Source of the DNA: Trebonia sp963822615
Lineage (GTDB): Bacteria > Actinomycetota > Actinomycetes > Streptosporangiales > Streptosporangiaceae
Length of the DNA: 64,000 nt
NCBI GenBank assembly: GCA_963822615.1
Contig: CAWGIM010000027.1
Coordinates: 16,738-80,737, forward strand
Direction of reading: 5' to 3'
Notes under the pieces: generated by a model
What the model saw: the letters and a program-made list of their open reading frames with translations, nothing else
What the model was told of the DNA's origin: nothing
Databases searched by the model: none
Translations under genes and position numbers: made by a program
Shown: positions 24,767 through 32,822 of the stretch, in pieces
How the letters are laid out: the number at the start of each line of letters is the position of its first letter
Position numbering within the stretch: the stretch's first letter is position 1

Positions 24767-25633
24767 TTATCGGCGCTGACGAGGCGGGTGGAGCCGGGCG
24801 GCGCTGCCGCCGCCGTCCACCCGCAGGTCACAGCCGGTTATGTAGCTGGCGTGATCGGACGTGAGGAAGTCGACCGCGGCGGCCACCTCGGCCGGCAGGC
24901 CCAGCCGGCCCAGCGGGACGGCCGCGGGCGCCGCGGTGGCGAGCGCGCTGCCCGCCAGTTCGGTGGGCCGCGTCGGGACGGGCGCGGGGCCGGGCGACAG
25001 GGACACGATGCGGGCGCCGCGGGCGGCCCACTCCCCCGCCGACCGTTCCACCAGCCGCAGCACTCCCCGCTTGGACGCGGCGTAGGCGCGCACCGCGAAG
25101 CTGCTGGCGCCCTGGGCCGAGCACGGCTCCCGCAGCACGGTGCCCATCTTCTCGGCCAGGTCGGCGGCCAGCGGGTCGTCGAGCACGGCATCGGCCTCGG
25201 GTGAGGCGGGAAAGGTATGGGCCGCCATCGAGCCGAAGCAGACCGCGCAGCTCCCCGGCTCGGCCAGCGGCAGGAAGGCGTCGAGCAGCAGCGCCGTGCC
25301 CGCCAGGTTGACCGCCACCATGGTCTGCCAGGGAGCCAGCGAGGGCGGCAGGCTGGCCGTGTGCACCAGCGCGCCCAGCGTGCCCGCCTCGGCGGTGGCC
25401 GCCGCCAGGTACTTGACGCCCTGCCTGCTGGCGATGTCGGCCGCGGCGATGAGGGCGACGTCATAGCCGTCGGCGGCCAGGTCCTCGCTCAGCCGGGCCA
25501 GCTTCGCCTCGTCACGCCCGGCCAGCACCAGCCGGTAGCGCGCGCCCAGCCGCCGGGCCACCGCCCGGCCGAAGCCGCCGTAGGCCCCGGTGATGACGGC
25601 CAGCGGCTTGCGGTGCGTCCCGATCAGGTCCAT
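24767..25633 (-). CDS. Short-chain dehydrogenase/reductase, atypical subgroup
   Basis: A 288-residue SDR paralogous to that at 12054-12896: cofactor turn TGAYGGFGRAVA, a Ser region CFGSMAAH, an insertion with VLDDPLAADLAEKMG and YAASK. The C-terminus has ASYITGCDLRVDGG. An in-frame extension to 25705 exists, but the fold starts near ATG 25633 (ribosome site weak). First gene of the operon that continues to the tandem P450s. Its upstream region (25634-25859) is shared with the divergent operon at 25860 and contains the IclR-linked 17-nt box. Confidence 0.85.
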   Translation of the reverse strand: MDLIGTHRKPLAVITGAYGGFGRAVARRLGARYRLVLAGRDEAKLARLSEDLAADGYDVALIAAADIASRQGVKYLAAATAEAGTLGALVHTASLPPSLAPWQTMVAVNLAGTALLLDAFLPLAEPGSCAVCFGSMAAHTFPASPEADAVLDDPLAADLAEKMGTVLREPCSAQGASSFAVRAYAASKRGVLRLVERSAGEWAARGARIVSLSPGPAPVPTRPTELAGSALATAAPAAVPLGRLGLPAEVAAAVDFLTSDHASYITGCDLRVDGGGSAARLHPPRQRR

Positions 25634-25772
25634 CGCGTCGCCGGGTTGCGCTCTGTACGGACCGCTGTGCCTGCAAAGACCGCTGTGCCTTCGCTGTGCC
25701 GCCACGTCCCGCCGGTATCCAGGCGGTACGTCAGCGAAGTCATCCAGCTCATCCTCTTCAGTGAGATCTGAT

Positions 25773-25789
25773 TACTGATTAATCTAATT
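25773..25789. promoter_or_regulatory. Putative IclR operator, copy 1
   Basis: TACTGATTAATCTAATT, with the 8-bp palindrome GATTAATC at its centre, sits in the divergent region between the SDR operon (start 25633) and the SDR-ferredoxin operon (start 25860). The same 17 bases occur inverted at 29792-29808, next to the IclR gene. An exact 17-nt match of an AT-rich word in DNA of this GC content is unlikely by chance. Confidence 0.7.
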
Positions 25790-25859
25790 GATTGTGGCTT
25801 ACCCCACTGCCAGGTGCAAGTAAGCCGGCGACCGCCGGGACCGAGGGAGGATCAGGCCA

Positions 25860-26720
25860 ATGGGACGCATGACCGGGAAGGTCGTCTTCATCACCGGGGC
25901 CGGGCGGGGGCAGGGCCGCGCGCACGCGGTGCGGGTGGCCGAGGAGGGCGGCAACGTCATCGGGGTCGACATCTGCGCCGACATCCCCACCAACAGCTAC
26001 CCGATGTCAACCAGGGAGGACCTCGCGGAAACGGCGAGCCTGGTGGAGAAGCACGGCGGTCAGGCGGTGACCAGGGTGGCCGACGTGCGGGACCGGGCGG
26101 CGCTGTCCGCCGCCCTGGACGAGGGGGTGGCGCGGTTCGGCCGGCTGGACGGGGTGGTCGCGCAGGCGGGCATCTGCCCGCTCGGCACCACCGAGCCGGA
26201 GGCGTTCTTCGACGCGATCGCGGTCGACTTCAACGGCGTGTTCAACTCCATCGACGTCGCGCTGCCGCACCTCACCCGCGGCGGCTCGGTGGTAGCCACC
26301 GGCAGCACCGCCGCGCTGATCCCGGGCTCGCTGGACAGCGCGGCCAAGGGCTCGGGCGGCCTGGGCTACTCGTGGGCCAAGCGGGCGGTCGCCTCCCTGG
26401 TGCACGACCTGTCGGTGGTGATGGCGCCCAAGGGGATCCGCGTTAACGGGGTCCACCCCACCAACTGCAACACCCCCTTGCTGCACAATGACGCCATGTA
26501 CAAGGCGTTCCGGCCCGACCTGGCCGAGCCGACCCTGGAGGACGTGCTGGCGTCGATGCCGCACATGACCGCCACCGGCATCCCCTACGTCGAGCCCGAG
26601 GACGTCGCTGACATGGTGCTTTTCCTGCTCAGCGACGAGTCCAAGAACGTCACCGGCATGCAGATGCGGGTCGACGCGGGCGGTTACGCGAAGCGGCGGC
26701 CGCAGCAGCCCGCTTTCTGA
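25860..26720 (+). CDS. Mycofactocin-coupled SDR
   Basis: A 286-residue SDR closely related to the one at 16502: TGAGRGQGRAHAVR, GVDICADIP, ETASLVEKHGGQAVTRVADVR, catalytic GSTAA and YSWAK, and NVTGMQMRVDAGG. It opens the plus-strand operon SDR-ferredoxin-SDR-hydrolase. ATG 25860 follows GAGGATC. Its pairing with a ferredoxin gene repeats the arrangement at 16263-17362, although no P450 gene lies in this operon. Likely regulated by the IclR protein at 28894 through the box at 25773. Confidence 0.88.
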   Translation: MGRMTGKVVFITGAGRGQGRAHAVRVAEEGGNVIGVDICADIPTNSYPMSTREDLAETASLVEKHGGQAVTRVADVRDRAALSAALDEGVARFGRLDGVVAQAGICPLGTTEPEAFFDAIAVDFNGVFNSIDVALPHLTRGGSVVATGSTAALIPGSLDSAAKGSGGLGYSWAKRAVASLVHDLSVVMAPKGIRVNGVHPTNCNTPLLHNDAMYKAFRPDLAEPTLEDVLASMPHMTATGIPYVEPEDVADMVLFLLSDESKNVTGMQMRVDAGGYAKRRPQQPAF

Positions 26721-26737
26721 CCGAAGGGAGACGCGCC

Positions 26738-26926
26738 GTGAAGGCGTTTATCGATGTGAACAAGTGCTCCGGGCACGCCCGCTGCTTCGCGGCCGACCCG
26801 GAGCTGTACCAGATCGACGACAGCGGCTACGCGCTGCGGACCGAGTTCGACGTGCCGGAGGGATCGGAGGACGCCGCCCGCGAGGGCGCCGCCGCCTGCC
26901 CGGAACGGGCCATCACCCTGCGCTGA
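26738..26926 (+). CDS. [3Fe-4S]-type ferredoxin
   Basis: A 62-residue ferredoxin: CSGHARC and the C-terminal CPERAI are the cluster ligands, with His at the central position as in P450 ferredoxins. GTG 26738 is preceded by GAAGGGAG, 17 bases after the SDR stop. Paralogue of the protein at 16263-16457. It could supply electrons to the tandem P450s in the divergent operon next door or to the Rieske oxygenase at 30721. Confidence 0.92.
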   Translation: MKAFIDVNKCSGHARCFAADPELYQIDDSGYALRTEFDVPEGSEDAAREGAAACPERAITLR

Positions 26927-26963
26927 CGCCCCACCCCACCCCACCCCCAACGAAGGAGAGCAA

Positions 26964-27863
26964 GTGGAACGGCAGAAGGAAGCTGACCTCACCGGCAAGG
27001 TGGCGATCGTCACCGGGGCAAGCCGCGGCATCGGCAAGCGCACCGCCATCATGCTGGCCCGCCGCGGCGTGCAGGTAGTGGTGACCGCCCGCACGGTGGA
27101 CCCCTCGCAGAGCCACCTGCCCGGCACCATCGGGCAGACCGTGGAGGAGATCAGGGCCGCGGGCGGCGACGCGGTCGCCGTCGGCGCCGACCTGTCGCAG
27201 GTGGAGGACCTGGAGAACATCGCCGCGACCGCCCTCGACCGCTTCGGCGGGGTCGACATCCTGGTCAACAACGCCGCCGTGACCGTCGGCTACAACTGGT
27301 CGACGCCGTTCCTCGAGATGCCGCGCGAGGACTGGCTGCACCACTACGCGGTCAACGTGCACGCGCCGTTCACCCTGATGCAGCTCACCGTGCCGAGCAT
27401 GGTGTCGCGCGGCGGCGGGCGGGTGGTCACCGTCACCACCGGCAGCGCCGAGGCGCACCGGCTGCTTGAGGAGCCGCACCCCGGAGGCGACGTGGCGTAC
27501 TACCACGGCGACGAGAACGGCGGGATCCCGGCCCCGGGCGCCGCCATGAACATCCCGGCCCTGTGGTCGCCTGCCTACTTCTCCAGCAAGCGGGCGCTTG
27601 ACCGGATGTGCAACGTGCTGGCGCCGCAGCTCGCGCCCAAGAACGTGTTCCTGATGAACGTCATGCCCGGCTGGGTGGCCACCGAGAGCTCGGAGAACAA
27701 CACCAAGCTGGGCGACCGGGAGGATGCCAAGATGATCTCGATGGACATCCCCGCCCGGGTACTCACCTACTTCGCGGCCTGCGAGGACCCGATCGAGTAC
27801 ACCGGCCGGGTCTTCTTCGCCCAGCGCGAGCTGGCCGAGCTCGGCCTCGAGACCGACGACTGA
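26964..27863 (+). CDS. Short-chain dehydrogenase/reductase with long substrate loop
   Basis: A 299-residue SDR: TGASRGIGKRTA cofactor turn, NNAAV, TTGSAEAH for the Ser region, YFSSK for Tyr/Lys. A roughly 40-residue insertion between Ser and Tyr (from HPGGDVAYYHGDENGG) is unusual and may cover the active site. GTG 26964 follows AAGGAGAG. It differs from the mycofactocin-type SDRs in lacking their insertion after the acidic loop, so free NAD(P) is likely. Third gene of the IclR-linked operon. Confidence 0.88.
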   Translation: MERQKEADLTGKVAIVTGASRGIGKRTAIMLARRGVQVVVTARTVDPSQSHLPGTIGQTVEEIRAAGGDAVAVGADLSQVEDLENIAATALDRFGGVDILVNNAAVTVGYNWSTPFLEMPREDWLHHYAVNVHAPFTLMQLTVPSMVSRGGGRVVTVTTGSAEAHRLLEEPHPGGDVAYYHGDENGGIPAPGAAMNIPALWSPAYFSSKRALDRMCNVLAPQLAPKNVFLMNVMPGWVATESSENNTKLGDREDAKMISMDIPARVLTYFAACEDPIEYTGRVFFAQRELAELGLETDD

Positions 27864-27877
27864 CCGGGGAGGAACCG

Positions 27878-28855
27878 CTGATCACCGAGCTGCGGGTGGA
27901 CGTCACTGAGGCGGCCGGCACCGGCGAGCGGCTCACGGTGGCCGCGACCGTCCACCTGCCGGACGACCTGGTGTCGTCCGCCGCCGCCGGCCAGCCGCGG
28001 ACGGTGCTGGTCGGGTTCCCCGGCGGCGGCTACAACCGCCGCTACTACGACCTCGACCTCCCCGGCCACGACGGCTACAGCCAGGCCCGCTATCACCTGG
28101 CCGCGGGCCGGGTGCTGGTCGCCTGCGACCACCTCGGGGTGGGTGACAGCGACACCCCGGACCGCCCGCTCGACTACGACGCGGTCGCCCGGGCCAACAT
28201 GCACGCCGGCCGGGAGATCCTGGGCCGGCTGCGGGACGGTTCCCTGGCCGACGGCGTGCCGCCGGTCAACGTCACCGCGGCGGCGGCGGTGGGCCAGTCC
28301 TTCGGCGGCTTCCTGCTGATCATCGGGCAGGCGGCCGACCCGGTGTTCGACGGCATCGGGATCCTCGGCTACAGCGCGCTGGACCCGCAGACGCCGTGGC
28401 CCGCCCCGCTCACCCTGGACGACGTGCTCAACCTGCGTGGCGGCAACGGCCGCGACCACCCGATGCGCCCCTGGTTCCACTACGACGACGTGCCCGAGGA
28501 CATCATGCTGGCCGACATGACCAAGCAGGCGGGCACCCTGTACTCGGGCGCGCCGTGGAGCACCCCGGTCAACCCGGGCGGCCCGGCTATCCAGCGGAAC
28601 CGGGTCCCCCGCACCGTCGGCGTGGTCGCGGCCGACGCGGCCAGGATCGCGGTCCCGGTGCTGGCCGCCTGCGGCGAGGTGGACGTGGTAGCCGACCCGT
28701 GGGGCGAGGCCGCCGCGTACCGCGGCTCAGCCCACGTGACCACGGCGGTGATCGGCCGGATGGCGCACATGCACAACTTCGCCTCGTCCCGCCGCGAGCT
28801 GTGGGACGTGATCGACGACTGGCTGACGGTGGTGGCCCGGCGGGCGCGGCGTTAG
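27878..28855 (+). CDS. Alpha/beta-hydrolase fold protein
   Basis: About 325 residues with the hydrolase fold: FPGGGYNRRYYDLD near the N-terminus (oxyanion region), nucleophile elbow VGQSFGGF and a late His in RMAHMHNF. The first in-frame codon with a ribosome site (GGGGAGG) at good spacing is CTG at 27878; the next option is GTG at 27896. No ATG is suitable. A longer frame upstream overlaps the SDR and is not real. It probably hydrolyses an ester, lactone or thioester at the end of this operon. Confidence 0.8.
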   Translation: MITELRVDVTEAAGTGERLTVAATVHLPDDLVSSAAAGQPRTVLVGFPGGGYNRRYYDLDLPGHDGYSQARYHLAAGRVLVACDHLGVGDSDTPDRPLDYDAVARANMHAGREILGRLRDGSLADGVPPVNVTAAAAVGQSFGGFLLIIGQAADPVFDGIGILGYSALDPQTPWPAPLTLDDVLNLRGGNGRDHPMRPWFHYDDVPEDIMLADMTKQAGTLYSGAPWSTPVNPGGPAIQRNRVPRTVGVVAADAARIAVPVLAACGEVDVVADPWGEAAAYRGSAHVTTAVIGRMAHMHNFASSRRELWDVIDDWLTVVARRARR

Positions 28856-28893
28856 CGGCCGACGCTGCACCGCTGGCCGCGCGGCGCTGGCTG

Positions 28894-29760
28894 CTAGCCG
28901 GCCAGCGTTACCGTCAGTGCTAACCGGCGGGTCGGGCCGGCCCCGCGCAGGGTGAGGTTGGCGTTCCAGATCGCGGCGGCGGTGCCGCGCACCGCCTCGG
29001 TCACCACGCTCCAGCGCATCCGGCCAGCCGGCCCGGTGACCGACACCGCCGCGATCGCCTGCCCGGAGCTGCGGATGGGGGCGGCCACGCAGACCAGCTC
29101 GGCGTAGGCCTCGCCGCGGTCGAACGCCACCCCGGCCTCGCGGACCCGCTTCAGCTCGGTCCACAGGGCGACCGGCTCGGTGATCGTCTTCGCCGTCTTG
29201 CGCGGCATCGGGGCCTCGATCAGCGCGTGCACGGCCTCGTCGTCGTAGGCGGCGATCGCCTTGCCGAGGGCGGTGCAGTAGGCGGGCTTGCGGCCGCCGC
29301 GCCGGGTGGGCAGCCGGATCGGGCCGACCACGATCCGTTCCAGGTAGACCACCTCGGCCCGGTCGAGGATGGCGAGCTGGGCGGCGAGGCCGGTGCGCGA
29401 CGCCAGCGCCTGCAGGTGCGGGAACGCGGCCTCGTGGAGCCGGTTGCCGTCCACCGCGAGCGTGCCGAGCTCGAACATGCGCAGCCCGATACGGTAGCCG
29501 CCGTGATCTCGCTCCAGCCAGCCGACCTGGCAGAGCTGGTCGACCAGGCGGTGCAGGGTGGACTTCGGCAGCCGAGTGCGCTTGTTCAGGTCGGCCAGGC
29601 TCAGTACCTGCTGGCCGCCGTTGAACGCTTCCATGATGGACGCGCTGCGCCCAAGGACGGTGTGCTCGGGGGGCCGCCGGTCGCCGCCCTCTTCCTCGCC
29701 CGTCCGCCTCATCGCGGGTACCCGGGGCCCTGCGCCCTCGACGATCGATGTCATCGACAC
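28894..29760 (-). CDS. IclR-family transcriptional regulator
   Basis: A 288-residue regulator. Residues about 35-100 carry the winged helix (VLSLADLNKRTRLPKSTLHR is the helix-turn-helix), and residues about 110-270 the effector domain (TALGKAIAAYDD; AAPIRSSGQAIAAVSVTG). IclR proteins often control aromatic and steroid catabolism and their own genes. GTG 29760; an ATG six bases on is possible. It converges on the hydrolase operon end and is divergent from the VOC-Rieske genes. The 17-nt box at 29792 lies 32 bases before its start, consistent with autoregulation. Confidence 0.92.
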   Translation of the reverse strand: MSMTSIVEGAGPRVPAMRRTGEEEGGDRRPPEHTVLGRSASIMEAFNGGQQVLSLADLNKRTRLPKSTLHRLVDQLCQVGWLERDHGGYRIGLRMFELGTLAVDGNRLHEAAFPHLQALASRTGLAAQLAILDRAEVVYLERIVVGPIRLPTRRGGRKPAYCTALGKAIAAYDDEAVHALIEAPMPRKTAKTITEPVALWTELKRVREAGVAFDRGEAYAELVCVAAPIRSSGQAIAAVSVTGPAGRMRWSVVTEAVRGTAAAIWNANLTLRGAGPTRRLALTVTLAG

Positions 29761-29791
29761 AGCCTACGCCCCCTCACTGGAATAGGACTGA

Positions 29792-29808
29792 AATTAGATT
29801 AATCAGTA
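29792..29808. promoter_or_regulatory. Putative IclR operator, copy 2
   Basis: AATTAGATTAATCAGTA is the exact reverse complement of 25773-25789. It lies between the IclR start (29760) and the VOC gene, in the position of an autoregulatory operator. Confidence 0.7.
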
Positions 29809-29871
29809 TTCTATTGATAATCTGCCCCTCAGGTCTCAGTGTCAAGAGCACGCGAAAAGCGGCAGCGCGGG

Positions 29872-29886
29872 TTCCGGTTACCGGAA
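29872..29886. promoter_or_regulatory. Perfect 15-bp palindrome, operator candidate
   Basis: TTCCGGT-T-ACCGGAA, perfect 7-bp arms with one central base, 43 bases upstream of the preferred VOC start. Near copies occur before the Rieske gene at 30570-30584 and 30608-30622, so one regulator may govern both genes. Confidence 0.6.
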
Positions 29887-29928
29887 TCGGCGCTGGACCT
29901 GCCGGATAGCCGGGATCACAGTCGGGGC

Positions 29929-30501
29929 ATGCGATCGCTCAGCGACCTGTTCCGCAACTTCCTCCAGCTCGGCTACGTAACCGATGACATCGACGCGGCG
30001 GCCGCGTTCCTCCAGGCCTCGATGGGCACCGGCAAGTGCGTGATGAGCTACCGGTCATCGCTCGGCGGCGGGCTTCCGCCGGCCGTCGGCAGCCCGGCCA
30101 GCCCGGGCAGCCCCAGGCCGGCGTTCGTGGTAGTGGACGGGAAGCCGGCCGACGAGTGGATGATCGACGTCGCCCTGGTCAACGCGGGCCCGGTCAACCT
30201 GGAGGTCATCCGGCCGGTCGACGGCGCGGTGGACCTCTACCGGGACGGGGTGCGGCCTGGTGCGCCGGTCACGCTGCACCACGTCGGGTTCGTGGTCGAC
30301 GACTTCGACGAGGCGTCGGCCGTGGTCGCGGCCAGCGGGCGGAGCTGGGCGCAGTTCGGCGACAGCGGCGAGATCCGGTTCGGCTACCTCGACCTGCGGG
30401 CCGAGCTGGGGCACTTCGTAGAGGTCATGGAGCTGGGCCAGCCGGCCGCGCAGTGGATGGCGCGGATCGAGCCGCCTCCGCCGCCTCCGCCGCGTCCTTA
30501 G
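29929..30501 (+). CDS. VOC/glyoxalase-fold protein
   Basis: A 190-residue vicinal-oxygen-chelate protein: FLQLGYVTDDIDAAAAF opens the first module, and LHHVGFVVDDFDEA opens the second, with a His at the metal position in each half region and Glu in HFVEVME. It ends in a proline run (seven prolines). An upstream in-frame GTG (29839) would place the 15-bp operator palindrome inside the gene and has no ribosome site, so ATG 29929 is preferred. Divergent from IclR and ahead of the Rieske oxygenase; may isomerise or cleave a ring product. Confidence 0.8.
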   Translation: MRSLSDLFRNFLQLGYVTDDIDAAAAFLQASMGTGKCVMSYRSSLGGGLPPAVGSPASPGSPRPAFVVVDGKPADEWMIDVALVNAGPVNLEVIRPVDGAVDLYRDGVRPGAPVTLHHVGFVVDDFDEASAVVAASGRSWAQFGDSGEIRFGYLDLRAELGHFVEVMELGQPAAQWMARIEPPPPPPPRP

Positions 30502-30509
30502 CGACAGCG

Positions 30510-30542
30510 TCCGATAAGTAGCGACAGCGCCGGAGTATCGGA
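30510..30542 (+). terminator. Possible intrinsic terminator after the VOC gene
   Basis: TCCGATA (30510-30516) and TATCGGA (30536-30542) form a 7-bp stem, followed by TTGCCTTTTT. It lies eight bases after the VOC stop and before the Rieske promoter region. Confidence 0.5.
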
Positions 30543-30569
30543 TTGCCTTTTTAAGACTTCATCATCAAT

Positions 30570-30622
30570 TTCCGGCTAGCGGAATAGTTTCGCCAGGCGG
30601 AATTCTGTCCCGGTCACCGGAA
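30570..30622. promoter_or_regulatory. Two copies of the TTCCGG-type operator before the Rieske gene
   Basis: TTCCGGCTAGCGGAA (30570-30584, outer 5 bp of each arm pair) and TCCCGGTCACCGGAA (30608-30622, one mismatch to the perfect copy at 29872). They lie about 100-150 bases upstream of the Rieske start, in a gap (30543-30720) with no gene. Confidence 0.5.
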
Positions 30623-30720
30623 ACACGGCTGGACGCGGGCCGGCCCGCGACGCACGATCGAACCTGAGCCCGCGGTAGTGCGCTGCCCGCATTACCGCCC
30701 GGACGAGGAGGTCGCGGCTG

Positions 30721-32196
30721 ATGTGTGCCGCCGTACGCGCGCCCCAGGTACTCGAACCCCGACAGCGGAGCCAGGCCCCGCTACGCGGCCGGACACCGTG
30801 GTTCGAGGGTGACATCGCCCCGGAGCTAGTCCCGGAGAAGTACCGGCTCGGCCGCGCCTACGTCCCCAAGACCAGATATCTTGACCCGGAATTCCTCAAA
30901 ATCGAACAGGAAAAGCTGTTCACCCGGACCTGGCTGATGGCGTGCCGGACCGAGGAACTGCCCAAGGTCGGCAGCTTCGTCGAGTACGAGATCGGCGGCC
31001 ACTCGATCCTGGTGGTGCGCGAGACGGCCGGCTCCATCCGGGCCTACTACAACGCCTGCCGGCACCGGGGCACCCGGCTGGCCTGCGGCCGGGGCCGGGT
31101 CGGCTCGTTCATCTGCCCGTTCCACGGGTGGCGGTGGAACCTGGACGGCTCGGTCCGGCTGGTGCTCGACCGCGAGGAGTTCGTGCCGCGCTCGGACGAG
31201 GACCTGGCCCTGGTCCAGGCGCGGGCCGAGGAATGGGGCGGGTTCGTCTTCATCAACATGGACCCGAACGCGATCCCGCTGCTCGAGTACCTGGACCCGA
31301 TCCCCCGGATCTTCGCGCCGTTCCAGCTTGAGCACATGCGCTACCGCTGGATGACCGGCGTGCTGCTGCCGTGCAACTGGAAGACCGCGCTTGACGGCTT
31401 CCTCGAGGCCTACCACGTGGCCGGGACCCACCCGCAGTTGCACCGGCTGGACAAGTCCAACACCCACCTGGCCACCATGAAGGAACTGGACAACCGGACC
31501 TGGTCGCCCACCACCGCCTACGAGCGGCACGCGCACTACTCGAGCGTGGGGCGGAAGAAGACCACCGCCACGCCGGACGCGGCCAAGGACCCGGCGCTGC
31601 GTGAGAACAGCGCGTTCACCGACGAGCGGCTGGCGGTCGCGCAGGCCGTGCAGTACATCCAGGACGACATGCGCGGCCTGGAGAACGAGCGCAGCTGGCG
31701 GGCGGCCGAGGCGCTGAAGACGGCCGACCTGCCCGCCGGGACCACCGCCGGCGAGTACTTCATCCAGCTCTACCGGGAGCTGTCGCTGGCCGAGGGCTAC
31801 GACTGGCCGCAGGTTACCGCGCAGCAGTGGGCGGAGGCCGGCACCGCCTGGAACGTGTTCCCCAACACCATCTTGCTGCCCAACCAGGGGTCGGTGTTCG
31901 GCTACCGGGCCCGCCCCTACGGTGGCGACCCCGACCGCTGCCTGTTCGAGATCTTCAGCCTGGACCAGGTCCCGGTGGCCGACTACGACAAGAAGCGGGA
32001 CTTCAAGCCCGAGTTCTACGAGGACTACCGCGAGGCCGGCCTCGGCGTGGTCTTCGGCCAGGACCTGGCCAACGCCAAGGAGGTGACCGTCGGGATGCAC
32101 TCCCCCAGCTTCGACGGGCACCGGCTGAGCGAGGAGCAGGAGATGACCATCTACAACCACCACCGGGTGGCCGACCGCTTCCTGTGGGCGGACTGA
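30721..32196 (+). CDS. Rieske non-heme iron ring-hydroxylating oxygenase, alpha subunit
   Basis: A 491-residue oxygenase. The Rieske [2Fe-2S] site is CRHRG (Cys near residue 113) and CPFHG (Cys near residue 132); the mononuclear iron site is FLEAYHVAGTHP with two His around residue 225, and a later Asp. It adds dioxygen to an aromatic ring or removes methyl groups, needing a reductase that is not in the window. The N-terminal 25 residues are extra relative to the fold. ATG 30721 follows GAGGAGG. Preceded by two operator-like palindromes shared with the VOC gene. Confidence 0.93.
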   Translation: MCAAVRAPQVLEPRQRSQAPLRGRTPWFEGDIAPELVPEKYRLGRAYVPKTRYLDPEFLKIEQEKLFTRTWLMACRTEELPKVGSFVEYEIGGHSILVVRETAGSIRAYYNACRHRGTRLACGRGRVGSFICPFHGWRWNLDGSVRLVLDREEFVPRSDEDLALVQARAEEWGGFVFINMDPNAIPLLEYLDPIPRIFAPFQLEHMRYRWMTGVLLPCNWKTALDGFLEAYHVAGTHPQLHRLDKSNTHLATMKELDNRTWSPTTAYERHAHYSSVGRKKTTATPDAAKDPALRENSAFTDERLAVAQAVQYIQDDMRGLENERSWRAAEALKTADLPAGTTAGEYFIQLYRELSLAEGYDWPQVTAQQWAEAGTAWNVFPNTILLPNQGSVFGYRARPYGGDPDRCLFEIFSLDQVPVADYDKKRDFKPEFYEDYREAGLGVVFGQDLANAKEVTVGMHSPSFDGHRLSEEQEMTIYNHHRVADRFLWAD

Positions 32197-32204
32197 CCAG
32201 CCCG

Positions 32205-32679
32205 CGACCTGACAGCGGGCTGGTCGAACGCCGCCTGGTCACCATGCGCCGCGCGGTCGGCCAGCTCAGGGACCTGGGCCCGGTCGGCCGGGCGCGGCTA
32301 GCGCGCGACCCGGCCGCCGGGCTGGTCATCGAGCGGCTGCTGGCGCTGCTTGACGACCTCGCGTACGAGATCAACCGCCTGGTGGCGGTGGCCGCGGGCA
32401 CGCTGCCGGGCACCCCCGCGGCCGCGCTTGCGGCGGCGCCCGCCGACGGCAGGGCCCGGCCCGACACACCCGCGGCCGCGCTGGCGGCCGCGGTGCGGGC
32501 CGCTGGTCGACCAGCCGCTGGCGGCCGCCCTCGAGCCGCCCGACGGCCCGTATCACGTGTTGCTGCAGCTCTGCCTGGACGCCGAGCCGGAGCAGGTGGC
32601 CGGGGTGGTGTCGGCGGCGGCGGCCGCCTACGCGGAGTACGTGCGCCAGGTGACCGCCTGGACGTCGGCCGCGTCCTGA
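32205..32679 (+). pseudogene. Decayed HepT-like (DUF86) gene
   Basis: The reading starts as LVERRLVTMRRAVGQLRDLG and AAGLVIERLLALLDDLAYE in one frame, then near 32500 shifts to another frame for GLVDQPLAAALEPP (joined) and AYAEYVRQVTAW, ending TGA 32679. Joined, it follows the HepT family, the RNase toxin of MntA/HepT modules. It has no good start codon, contains an internal duplication of about 50 nt (PAAALAAA twice) and has lost the catalytic RxxxxHxY motif: the site reads GPYHVLLQLCL. No MntA nucleotidyltransferase gene adjoins. I call it dead. Confidence 0.55.
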
Positions 32680-32822
32680 AGGTTCACCCGGCGGGACGAA
32701 TCGCGGCGTGGCCGGCTGCTGCCCGCACGCTGGCGGGCGTGATCTCTCAAGGAGTCCGAGGTACCATGCCCGAATAGAGCATCTCGTTAACCTAGTTACC
32801 TGTATGGCAGGGGGAGAACACG

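Noticed and set aside
29839..29929. Upstream GTG start for the VOC protein
   Set aside because: No ribosome site, the extra 30 residues are not part of the fold and they would cover an operator-like palindrome.
32787..32798. TAAC-CTA-GTTA before the dehydrogenase fusion
   Set aside because: Four-base arms are too short to separate from chance.
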